From NCBI GenBank assembly GCA_003244125.1, contig QHBL01000324.1, positions 1-7,971 of the forward strand: a stretch of 7,971 nucleotides of DNA. Reading direction: 5' to 3'. Positions 1 through 6,579 of this stretch are shown one piece after another (within the stretch, counting starts at the first letter, position 1; each line of letters begins with the position of its first letter). The notes beneath the pieces are model-generated. The model did not search any database. It was not told where the DNA came from and saw only the letters and a list, made by a program, of their open reading frames with translations. The position numbers and the translations under genes are program-made. The DNA is from Chthoniobacterales bacterium (GTDB lineage: Bacteria > Verrucomicrobiota > Verrucomicrobiae > Chthoniobacterales > UBA10450).

Positions 1-219
1 GGCGATATGAGCCGGGGCGGTTTGCTGCTGCGCTGCGCGGTGGATCGAACCGAGCTCAGCTACATCTCCGTCGCCGGCGCGGTGCGAAAGGGAAAGCGTC
101 CGCCGAAACTCGAGCCGCGCCGTTACGCGTCATCCCGAGCGCAGTCCCGGGCTGGCGCCAGCAAAGAAGTTTGGGACGACACGGATGGCGTCCCTCCAGC
201 TGCGCTTCGCTCCGAATGA
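1..219 (+). CDS. 3' end of an unrecognised gene, C-terminus extended by a repeat
   Basis: An open frame enters from the left edge and stops at TGA 217-219. About 43 residues precede the repeat that begins at 129. They include a short hydrophobic strand (RGGLLLRC), then DRTELSYISVAGAV and a basic tail (RKGKRPPKLEPRR), which reads like the genuine C-terminus of a globular protein. The remaining 30 or so residues are encoded by the palindromic repeat and are unlikely to belong to the original fold. The stop overlaps the ligase ATG as ATGA, which suggests translational coupling. I do not recognise the family. A metallophosphoesterase C-terminus crossed my mind because of the GDxSRGG-like start, but that is a guess. 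Only the tail is visible, so the frame itself is moderately supported. Confidence 0.4.
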   Translation, partial: GDMSRGGLLLRCAVDRTELSYISVAGAVRKGKRPPKLEPRRYASSRAQSRAGASKEVWDDTDGVPPAALRSE

Positions 220-220
220 C
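129..220. repeat. 92-bp palindromic interspersed repeat (REP/MITE-like)
   Basis: The left end (GTCATCCCGAGCGCAG, 129-144) and the reverse complement of the right end (GTCATTCGGAGCGAAGCGCAG without its last base, 201-220) form an imperfect terminal inverted repeat. Two more palindromes are nested inside. One is the perfect 12-mer GCTGGCGCCAGC at 151-162. The other is GGGACG ... CGTCCC around 173-195. The whole unit could fold into a three-armed structure. Its ends resemble the 'GTCATCCCGAGCG...' intergenic repeats I remember from several soil bacterial phyla; that resemblance is from memory. No second copy occurs in this window. Confidence 0.65.
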
Positions 221-1244
221 AGACAAACTCAAGCCGCCACTCCCGCCGATGGAAACGAAATCGGTGGACGAGATTCCCACCGGCGAAGGCTGGCAATACG
301 AGCCGAAATGGGACGGCTTCCGCTGCATCGCCTTTCGGCGCGGCGCCGAGGTTTTTCTGCAATCCAAAGCCGGCCAGCCGCTGGCGCGCTACTTCCCCGA
401 TGTAGCCGAGGCACTGTTCGCGTTACCGGCCAAGAACTTCGTTGTCGACGGCGAGTTGGTCATCGCGGTTGGCGGCCGTTTTTCCTTCGATGAATTGCAA
501 CTGCGGCTGCATCCCGCCGCCAGCCGCGTTAAGAAACTGGCCGCAGCACATCCGGCCACATTCATCCTGTTCGATCTGCTCGAGAATGAAGACGGGCAAT
601 CGCTCCTGGCACTTCCCCTCCGCGAGCGGCGGGTGGCGCTTGAGAAGTTCGCCGCGCGCAATCTCAAGGTATCGGAGCAGGTCAAGCTTTCTCCCGCGAC
701 AACCTCGTTAGCTCAGGCACAGAAATGGTTTGCCAAAGTCGGCGGCAACCTCGACGGCGTCATCGCCAAACGCCTCGATGCCAGTTACGCCAGCGGGGAA
801 CGCACCGCGGCGGTCAAAGTAAAAAACATCCGCACGGCTGATTGTGTCGTCGGCGGTTTCCGTTACGCGACGGAGTCGAAGCTCATCGGCTCGCTTCTGC
901 TGGGTTTGTATGACAACGCGGGTCTCCTGCATCACGTCGGCTTCACCTCAGCTTTCAAATCGAGCGATAAACGCGAACTGACGAAAAAGTTTGAGGCGTT
1001 ACGGAAACCGCCGGGATTCACCGGCAACGCGCCGGGTGGCCCGAGCCGCTGGAGCACCGAGCGCTCTAGTGAATGGGAACCGGTCGATCCGAAGATCGTC
1101 GTCGAAGTGACTTACGACCACTTCACCGGCGGCCGTTTTCGTCACGGCACAAAGATCGTGCGCTGGCGTCCGGACAAAGCGCCCCGGCAATGCACGCTGG
1201 AGCAGGTCGCGCATCGCGAAGGCCGAGCCATTGCGCTGCTGTAG
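216..1244 (+). CDS. ligC: ATP-dependent DNA ligase, LigC type (342 aa)
   Basis: Seals nicks in DNA through an enzyme-adenylate intermediate; cytoplasmic. Counting from ATG 216, the adenylation domain shows motif I EPKWDGFR (residues 29-36) with K31 as the expected AMP-accepting lysine, VVDGE at 76-80, ILFDLL at 117-122, LDGVIAK at 179-185 and the KVKNIRT motif V at 201-207. An OB-fold domain follows, with IGSLLLGLY, the VVEVTYDHF...RFRH stretch and RWRPDK near 317-321. Length and motif order match the stand-alone LigC ligases of mycobacteria (about 350 aa), which back up NHEJ and repair. ATG 216 is preferred to the in-frame TTG 171 or ATG 249 because the PPLPPME segment aligns with the LigC N-terminus. 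There is no Shine-Dalgarno; translation probably depends on coupling through the ATGA overlap with the upstream frame. No Ku or polymerase domain is visible here. Confidence 0.9.
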   Translation: MTDKLKPPLPPMETKSVDEIPTGEGWQYEPKWDGFRCIAFRRGAEVFLQSKAGQPLARYFPDVAEALFALPAKNFVVDGELVIAVGGRFSFDELQLRLHPAASRVKKLAAAHPATFILFDLLENEDGQSLLALPLRERRVALEKFAARNLKVSEQVKLSPATTSLAQAQKWFAKVGGNLDGVIAKRLDASYASGERTAAVKVKNIRTADCVVGGFRYATESKLIGSLLLGLYDNAGLLHHVGFTSAFKSSDKRELTKKFEALRKPPGFTGNAPGGPSRWSTERSSEWEPVDPKIVVEVTYDHFTGGRFRHGTKIVRWRPDKAPRQCTLEQVAHREGRAIALL

Positions 1245-1420
1245 AAGAAGCGTCCCCAAGAAAGTCACGGATCTGTTTTTCCTACCGCTCTGAAAATGTC
1301 AGATATTTACGGAATTTTCTTGCCAAACGCACCCGCGCTCCGACATCCTGCGTCCCGCGGACAAACGCACGCGTTTGCCATTTCGGGAATTAACGTCGGG
1401 GGAATAAAAGGAAATCATTC
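1245..1420 (+). promoter_or_regulatory. Leader region of the peptidase gene with operator-like palindrome and RBS
   Basis: This 176-bp gene-free leader contains a near-perfect 16-nt palindrome CAAACGCACGCGTTTG at 1362-1377. Its left half, CAAACGCAC, also occurs as a direct copy at 1324-1332, 38 bp upstream. Such a half-site plus palindrome arrangement fits a regulator binding site, but no regulator can be named. A purine-rich AAAAGGAA at 1406-1413 sits 8 nt before ATG 1421 and is a good ribosome binding site. I found no convincing -35/-10 pair and no terminator for the ligase gene. Confidence 0.45.
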
Positions 1421-4198
1421 ATGAACATTACGGTCTCTTCGCAGCGGGTAGGTAATTCCATTGGGCGATTTAAGGTAGCAACCGGGTTGCTCTTAGGCGC
1501 GCTCATGACAACAGCGAGTTTCGGCACGCCGCTGCCGAAAAATCTCGGTAACGGTCTTCGCGAGCACGTTCAGCAAGAGCAGGCAGCCAGGCAGAGCGCG
1601 GCCACCACCAGTGCTGCGCAGACACCGACGATCACCAGTGCCGGCGGAGACAAAGTCACCGATGCCCAGGGTCGTGTGCTCGTGAGTGTGGTGCTCAATG
1701 GCAAAGTCGCGATTGCTGACATGCAGCGCAGCATCGTCGCAGCGGGCGCGAGCATCCACGCGGCTGATTCCCATTATCGCAAGGGAATCATCGAAGCATT
1801 CGTCTCTGCCGACCAGGCTGTGAACATAGCCAAGATGGCCGGCGTTAACTCGGTGAATCTCGTCTTAAAGCCGTATTACAATATTGGCAAAGCCACCAGC
1901 CAGGGCATTGTGCAGCACCGCATCGATAAAGTGCCGAACGGGATAAACGGCAACGGCATCACTGTGGGTGTGCTCTCCGATAGCTTCAACACTTCAGGCG
2001 GCCCGATCAAGGCTGGTGATGACGTGCGCACCGGCGACCTTCCCGGCCCTGCCAATCCTTTCGGCCACACCCAATCGGTGGTAATTCTCCAGGATGATCC
2101 GGGCGGCACTGATGAAGGCCGAGCCATGCTCCAGATCGTGCACGATATTGCTCCTGATGCGCACCTCGGATTTGCCACGGCCGACCCGAGCGAACTCAAT
2201 TTTGCCGACAATATTCGCTCGCTCGCAGGTCTGCCTGCCGGCTCGAAATCCAAACCAAACTTCGCGGCGGACGTGATTATTGATGACGTGATCTACTACG
2301 CTGAACCGATGTTCCAGGACGGCGTCATCGCGCAGGCGGTGGACGACGTGGCAGCCGCCGGCGTCGCTTATTTCTCTTCCGCCGGTAATCAGCCTGCGTC
2401 ACAGGCGTATGATGCGCCTTTCAGGCTGGTGGCAAATACTGCTGCCGCCACCGCGGGAACGAACCTGAACTTCAAGAACGTTGACCCTTCTCTCTATAAA
2501 GGGGGCTTCCATAATTTCGCCACCGATGGCGTGGTGGACATCGCGCAAACCATTCATGTGCCCGACTCCAGCCGCATCGTCTTTCAATGGAACGAACCCT
2601 TCGATGCCACGCCGCCTGCTCTGGGCAAGCTACTCCAGTCCGGCTCCGGCACACTGACCAAGGCCATGCCGACCAAAGCATTTCCGTTCCAGGGCACCGC
2701 TGGAGAACGCATCGGCATTTTTGCGGATGCAGCGGGAACTTCAAACCCGTTGCCGGACGTGACGATCACGTTGCTTGATCCGCAGGGCAACGTGCTTGCC
2801 GTCCAGGACGACACGACTGATCCCGAGTTGCTGGTCACATTCCTGCCTGTCACCGGCACCTACACGATTGTGATCGGCGGTTTCGAAGGAGCGACGGGCG
2901 ACTTCATTTACAGAGTGTACCAGGCCAGTGGAACGGCCAACGTGGAAACTGATTTCAATCTGCTCTTCTTCGATGCCAACGGGAAATTCCTCGGGGCCAT
3001 CGCGGAGAACAATCGCGCAACTAATCGCCCGATCGAGACCGCTGGCCTTCCGCCCCTTGGCGACGTCCAGCTCGTCATAGCTCGCGCGAACAAACCGCCG
3101 CAGGGCGCTCCGGTGGCTGATCACCTGCGCTACGTGTGGTTCGGCGCGGCAAGTTTGGGTGAGTGGATCGATTACACGACACCTGCCACCTACGGCCATA
3201 GCTGTGCCGCCGGCGCCAACGGTGTGGCGGCTTATGCCTGGTTCCCGCCATTCGTTCCGGAATCGTTTACCTCGCCTGGACCGGTCACGATCTACTTCGA
3301 TGACAACAACAATGCGTTGGCCAATCCTGACCGCCGGCTAAGGCCGAACCTGGCTGCGACCGATGGAGGAAATACCACCTTCTTCGTCTCCGATGCCTCG
3401 CAGGATGCCGATACGCTGCCTAACTTCTTTGGCACGAGCGCGGCTGCGCCCCATGCCGGGGGAATCGCAGCGCTGGTCTTGCAGGCAGCTGGTGGACCGC
3501 ACTCGCTTTCACCAAATGCGGTGCGACAAAATCTTCAGGCATCGGCCTTCCTCCATGACCTGGATCCGAACCATTCCGATGCGACGCTGCAAAACGGCAC
3601 GCAAAAGATGGTCATCGCCGCTGCTGATGGCGACGGCACCAACACCAGCTCGGCTGACCCGAACTTCTTCACCGTTACTTATAATGGAGCGGGTAGCTTG
3701 AGGTCGTTGACGCTGGATATGTCGAATGCGGATCCGACCGAAACGGTCAAGGGCCTGGTCTTCGATACCAGCCCAACTACGGGATTCCCATTCACTCTCG
3801 GTAATCTCTATGGCGTACCGGGATCTGCGATCACCACCTCCTTCACCATGCCGGCGCCCCCGCCTGCTACATCCACCCAGTATCGGAAGCTCACCGTTTC
3901 CATTGCCTCGGGCGCGATGACCAGCGGCGAGACCATCCACTTCGGTGTTGACCGTGACGAAGCAGATGCCTTCGGCCCGAATGGAGCTGTGGGTGGAAAC
4001 AGCGCTGATCTGCTCGGAGCTGGCGTCTTGATCCCGCAGGGCACAATTGCACAAGGTGGCGCCACTGTGAGTGCGACTACTTCGAGTGGTACGGTGCTGC
4101 AAGGCGTATTCAAGAATCTGATTGGGCATGGTTGGTCGCCGTTGGATGGCTACGGCTTCATCAATGCGCAAGCAGCCGTCCAGGCCGCCCAACAGTAA
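1421..4198 (+). CDS. Secreted clan SB (S8/S53-like) serine peptidase, 925 aa
   Basis: Predicted extracellular endopeptidase. An N-terminal signal peptide (residues about 1-36: basic start, then a VATGLLLGALMTTA core) is followed by a probable inhibitory prodomain (about 78-150) and the catalytic fold. Visible active-site landmarks are Asp187 (TVGVLSDSF), Asp231-Glu232 (TDEGRAM, where S8 enzymes have HGT), the oxyanion Asn323 (SSAGN) and nucleophile Ser673 (GTSAAAPH). The usual S8 histidine is missing. A roughly 250-residue insert follows Asn323 and includes a PPC-like beta domain (about 415-505). A second beta-rich insert (about 716-900) separates the serine helix from the final GYGFINAQAAVQAA helix. 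Cys595 is the only cysteine I find. There is no sorting signal or C-terminal anchor, so release to the medium is likely. A good RBS precedes the ATG and a strong terminator follows the stop, so it is probably monocistronic. Activity is uncertain because of the altered triad. Confidence 0.85.
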   Translation: MNITVSSQRVGNSIGRFKVATGLLLGALMTTASFGTPLPKNLGNGLREHVQQEQAARQSAATTSAAQTPTITSAGGDKVTDAQGRVLVSVVLNGKVAIADMQRSIVAAGASIHAADSHYRKGIIEAFVSADQAVNIAKMAGVNSVNLVLKPYYNIGKATSQGIVQHRIDKVPNGINGNGITVGVLSDSFNTSGGPIKAGDDVRTGDLPGPANPFGHTQSVVILQDDPGGTDEGRAMLQIVHDIAPDAHLGFATADPSELNFADNIRSLAGLPAGSKSKPNFAADVIIDDVIYYAEPMFQDGVIAQAVDDVAAAGVAYFSSAGNQPASQAYDAPFRLVANTAAATAGTNLNFKNVDPSLYKGGFHNFATDGVVDIAQTIHVPDSSRIVFQWNEPFDATPPALGKLLQSGSGTLTKAMPTKAFPFQGTAGERIGIFADAAGTSNPLPDVTITLLDPQGNVLAVQDDTTDPELLVTFLPVTGTYTIVIGGFEGATGDFIYRVYQASGTANVETDFNLLFFDANGKFLGAIAENNRATNRPIETAGLPPLGDVQLVIARANKPPQGAPVADHLRYVWFGAASLGEWIDYTTPATYGHSCAAGANGVAAYAWFPPFVPESFTSPGPVTIYFDDNNNALANPDRRLRPNLAATDGGNTTFFVSDASQDADTLPNFFGTSAAAPHAGGIAALVLQAAGGPHSLSPNAVRQNLQASAFLHDLDPNHSDATLQNGTQKMVIAAADGDGTNTSSADPNFFTVTYNGAGSLRSLTLDMSNADPTETVKGLVFDTSPTTGFPFTLGNLYGVPGSAITTSFTMPAPPPATSTQYRKLTVSIASGAMTSGETIHFGVDRDEADAFGPNGAVGGNSADLLGAGVLIPQGTIAQGGATVSATTSSGTVLQGVFKNLIGHGWSPLDGYGFINAQAAVQAAQQ

Positions 4199-4221
4199 AC
4201 AACGTAAGAGCGATTGGTTAG

Positions 4222-4260
4222 AACGCGCTCGCTCCGAAAGGGGCGAGCGCGTTTTCTCTT
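4222..4260 (+). terminator. Intrinsic terminator of the peptidase gene
   Basis: A perfect 11-bp stem (AACGCGCTCGC / GCGAGCGCGTT) extends inward by one G-T and two C-G pairs to a GAAA tetraloop at 4236-4239. It is followed by TTTTCTCTT (4252-4260). It begins 23 bp after the stop codon at 4198. Confidence 0.92.
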
Positions 4261-4413
4261 GGCAAGTCCTTGCCGTGCAAGCCACCCCGCGTGGGGAACA
4301 GCTTCCTTGAGTTGTGCGGCCGCCGGATGCGTGCGGGCGGGGCGGTGCGATTCGCCTTGAACTCGCCTCGAATTGACCAAGACTAGTCAGCCTTGCCCGC
4401 GCTTTAGAGGAAA
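4261..4413 (+). promoter_or_regulatory. Upstream region of the dsbA-like/VKOR operon
   Basis: This gap holds a 14-nt palindrome GGCAAGTCCTTGCC (4261-4274) directly after the terminator and a short CCCC/GGGG hairpin near 4286-4297. AGAGG at 4406-4410 is the likely ribosome binding site but lies only 3 nt before GTG 4414, closer than usual. TTGAAC and TTGACC hexamers occur near 4356-4378 without a convincing -10 partner, so the promoter is not located. Confidence 0.3.
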
Positions 4414-5082
4414 GTGAAACGCATTCTTCCTTTCATCATCGTCGTTCTGGTCGCGCTGATCACCGCCGGCGCCGGCATGGCGCTCTATCACGCGAAGCAG
4501 CCGGCCGCACCGGTTAAGCTGACGAAGGAGAAGACGATCGAAAACGCGAAAACGGAAACCACTCACGTGCGCGGCGCCGCCAATGCGCCGGTGACGCTGG
4601 AGGAGTTTGGCGATTTCCAATGTCCACCCTGCGGGGCCATCGCTGCGCCGCTGCTGGAAGTGGAAAAGGAGTACGGGCCGAAGCTGCGCGTTGTCTTCCG
4701 CAATTTTCCTTTTGATATTCATCAGCACGCGCGCGCGGCCGCGTATGCAGCCGAAGCGGCCGGGCTCCAGGGACATTTTTGGGAGATGCACGATCTGCTT
4801 TACCGCGAGCAGGCTGCCTGGAGTAAAGCGCCCGATGCCCAGCAACTCTTCGAGTCATACGCGCGTGTCATTGGCCTCGACGTCGAGCTTTACAAAAAAG
4901 ACGCGGAGAGTCCCGCCGTTCAGCAGCGCGTTGCCGCGGATCAAAAACGCGGCAGCGAGCTTGGAGTGAAGAACACCCCGACGATTTTCGTTAACAACCG
5001 GGAGCTGCCGCCCACTTTACTCAATCCCAGCGGCGTGCGCGGCGCCATTGATGAAGCACTCAAAACAATTCCGGCGCGCTGA
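4414..5082 (+). CDS. DsbA-like membrane-anchored thiol:disulfide oxidoreductase (222 aa)
   Basis: Introduces or shuffles disulfide bonds in exported proteins. The short basic start (MKR) and hydrophobic stretch at about 4-26 form an uncleaved anchor or signal sequence, placing the catalytic domain outside the inner membrane. The thioredoxin-like fold (Thioredoxin_4/DsbA type) shows the active site FGDFQCPPC with C70-P-P-C73 and an inserted helical region (HARAAAYAAEAAG onward). NTPTIFVNN near 188-196 provides the cis-proline loop next to the redox site. Length matches single-domain DsbA homologues. GTG 4414 is chosen because the next internal ATG would delete the anchor. The downstream VKOR gene overlaps its last 32 bp, so the two are co-translated, and VKOR is the expected re-oxidant of C70/C73. 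There is no evidence for a reductive (DsbC/TlpA-like) role, though it cannot be excluded. Confidence 0.9.
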   Translation: MKRILPFIIVVLVALITAGAGMALYHAKQPAAPVKLTKEKTIENAKTETTHVRGAANAPVTLEEFGDFQCPPCGAIAAPLLEVEKEYGPKLRVVFRNFPFDIHQHARAAAYAAEAAGLQGHFWEMHDLLYREQAAWSKAPDAQQLFESYARVIGLDVELYKKDAESPAVQQRVAADQKRGSELGVKNTPTIFVNNRELPPTLLNPSGVRGAIDEALKTIPAR

Positions 5083-5527
5083 ATCTGGGCGCAACGAGCC
5101 GGGTCGCCTCCCGCGCGCTCTCGTCATTGTCTATGCGCTGGCCGCACTCCTAGCGCTCGCTGGACTGGCTGACGCGACTTATCTCACGGTGCAATATCTC
5201 TCCGGTGAGACTGCGGTCTGCGGTGGATCGGCCGATTGTTTCCGGGTGCTTGGCAGCCCCTACTCGAAAATTGGAGCGGTGCCAGTTTCCGGACTCGGAG
5301 TGCTCGCCTATTTCGCGGTGTTTGCCTGCGCGACTTTCGCCGCGTTCAACTATCAGCGTGCGCGCAATTGGTTCGCGCTTTTCGTCTCGGCAATGTTCCT
5401 TGGCACGCTCTGGTTCCTCTTTGTCCAGACGTTCCTGCTGCACGCCTTCTGCCGCTACTGCCTGTTCTCGGCCGCCATTGTTTTTCTGCTCACCGGCCTC
5501 GTCGTTGCCACCCCGCGCCGGGTTTGA
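5051..5527 (+). CDS. Vitamin K epoxide reductase (VKOR) family protein, DsbB-equivalent (158 aa)
   Basis: Integral membrane quinone oxidoreductase that re-oxidises DsbA-like proteins and passes electrons to quinone. From ATG 5051 it has four predicted membrane segments (about 22-46, 78-100, 106-131 and 136-153). The diagnostic VKOR residues are present: the loop cysteines C57 and C63 (CGGSADC), the SPYSKIGAVPVSGLG stretch with Ser69, and the active-site C134-R-Y-C137 at the start of the last helix. The size fits a single-domain bacterial VKOR without a fused thioredoxin, and the partner is supplied in trans by the overlapping dsbA-like gene. TTG 5048 is an alternative start one codon earlier. 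No terminator is seen after the stop; the decayed gene begins within about 20 bp. Confidence 0.92.
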   Translation: MKHSKQFRRAESGRNEPGRLPRALVIVYALAALLALAGLADATYLTVQYLSGETAVCGGSADCFRVLGSPYSKIGAVPVSGLGVLAYFAVFACATFAAFNYQRARNWFALFVSAMFLGTLWFLFVQTFLLHAFCRYCLFSAAIVFLLTGLVVATPRRV

Positions 5528-5543
5528 ACACGCGTCCGCCTGA

Positions 5544-6483
5544 GTTCACCGGACGATTTCCGCCGCGGACACCATTGCTCTCAACGGCACCCCCGGCTGG
5601 ACAGCAAACCAGTTTGTTTATAACTCCGGAAGCGGCCAGACCAAACATTACTACGTCCTCATCGGCGCGGGCGGAGCCTCCGAATCGAGCGCGCCCAAGA
5701 CCCAACTGCTCATTCCCGCGGTCGCGCCGGCCAGAGTTACCCGCAGTACTCGGCGACCTATTTCTACAGCAATAACGTCGACGGCACCTTGAACAATGTC
5801 GGCTGGCGGCTGACGGGAGATAGCACGACCAATCACGGTGACGATCCGGTGTTGCCGGACAGCTATTTCGTTATCCGCAATACCAATGGCGCGACCGCGA
5901 GCACGCTCACCGCCGCCGGGTCTGTCCTGATGAAGACGCTGGCTGTGCCGTTGAACCGCACCGGTCTGGCTCCGGCAGATCGCTCTTTCGTGCAGGGCGA
6001 TCAACTTCTGCTCTTTGATAATACCATCGCATCGCTCAACAAGGCGGCGAGCAAGACTTACGTTTTCACCAATGGCTGGAGACTCTCCACCGATCTCACC
6101 ACCGACCGGGGGAGCGATTTGATCCCTGCCGGGAGCGCAAATGCTTGTCCGCAAAGCTGCGACCAGCAGCGGCACAGTGTTCTGGACGAATTATCCCACG
6201 TACGCGAGCGGTTTCGCCATCCAGCCGTTGCAGGTCGTTTCGCGGATGTCGCAGGGCGGAACGCCGTATGACTTCAATCTTCCACTGTCGGGCACACCAG
6301 GCGTGGAGTGCCGGCGCGGCGGAGCGACTGGGAAGGACTTCACCATTGCTGCCGCTGTCCTCAGCGGCAGGACGGGAACGACGATGGCCGCAGGCCGTAT
6401 GCGCTTGCCAAAATCATCGTCGGCAACGCCTCGAGAACGCTGCACCAATCTTAGCTACCGCCGGCGTGTTGCTCCCGCCCTAA
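5544..6483 (+). pseudogene. Remnant of a TIGR02597-like secreted protein, N-terminally truncated and frameshifted
   Basis: Conserved-looking protein sequence can be read only by changing frame. Piece 1 runs from about 5544 to 5720 and contains ADTIALNGTPGW, NQFVYNSGSGQ and YYVLIG. Piece 2 runs from about 5729 to 6136 in another frame and contains GQSYPQYSATYFYSNN, DPVLPDSYFVIRNTN, GDQLLLFDNT, NKAASKTYVF and DLIPAGS. Piece 3 runs from about 6140 to 6350 and contains MLVRKAATSSGTVFWTN, TPYDFNLPLSGTPGVE and GATGKDFTI. One extra base near 6136-6140 restores IPAGS to MLVRKAA. Beyond 6350 coding is blurred, with ALAKIIVGNASRTL in one frame and PILATAGVLLPP in another, ending at TAA 6481. There is no start codon, RBS or signal peptide, because the left end abuts the VKOR stop. 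The family match is from memory of verrucomicrobial proteins. Assembly error could explain one shift, but hardly all of them plus the missing N-terminus. Confidence 0.7.
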
Positions 6484-6519
6484 GCGAGATCCGTAAGCCT
6501 CCCCCCGCGCGTGACGCCC

Positions 6520-6559
6520 GAAAAGAAAACGCGAGCGGGATGTTGTATCCCGCTCGCGT
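6520..6559 (-). terminator. Intrinsic terminator of the VPDSG-CTERM gene
   Basis: On the minus strand a perfect 13-bp stem (ACGCGAGCGGGAT / ATCCCGCTCGCGT, 6559-6547 and 6541-6529) with a 5-nt loop is followed by TTTTCTTTT. It starts about 20 bp after the TAA at 6580-6582. The plus-strand side lacks a T-tract, so it acts on the minus-strand gene. Confidence 0.9.
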
Positions 6560-6579
6560 ACTCCAAAGCTCCGATCTGA

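Noticed and set aside
56..367. Minus-strand open frames across the left edge and repeat
   Set aside because: They are antisense to the ligase N-terminus and the repeat, and their sequence is derived from the palindrome.
3509..4285. A 258-residue open frame on the minus strand opposite the 3' part of the peptidase gene
   Set aside because: It lies antisense to clearly coding sequence, has arginine- and serine-rich shadow composition, no RBS or recognisable motif, and runs across the peptidase terminator.
4356..4400. TTGAAC/TTGACC hexamers as a sigma-70 promoter for the dsbA-like/VKOR operon
   Set aside because: No acceptable -10 element is found 16-18 bp downstream of either hexamer.
5236..5775. 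A plus-strand open frame of 179 residues spanning the VKOR 3' half and the relic
   Set aside because: It is a frame shadow: proline/arginine-rich composition, and it overlaps the well-supported VKOR frame and the better-matching frame of the relic.
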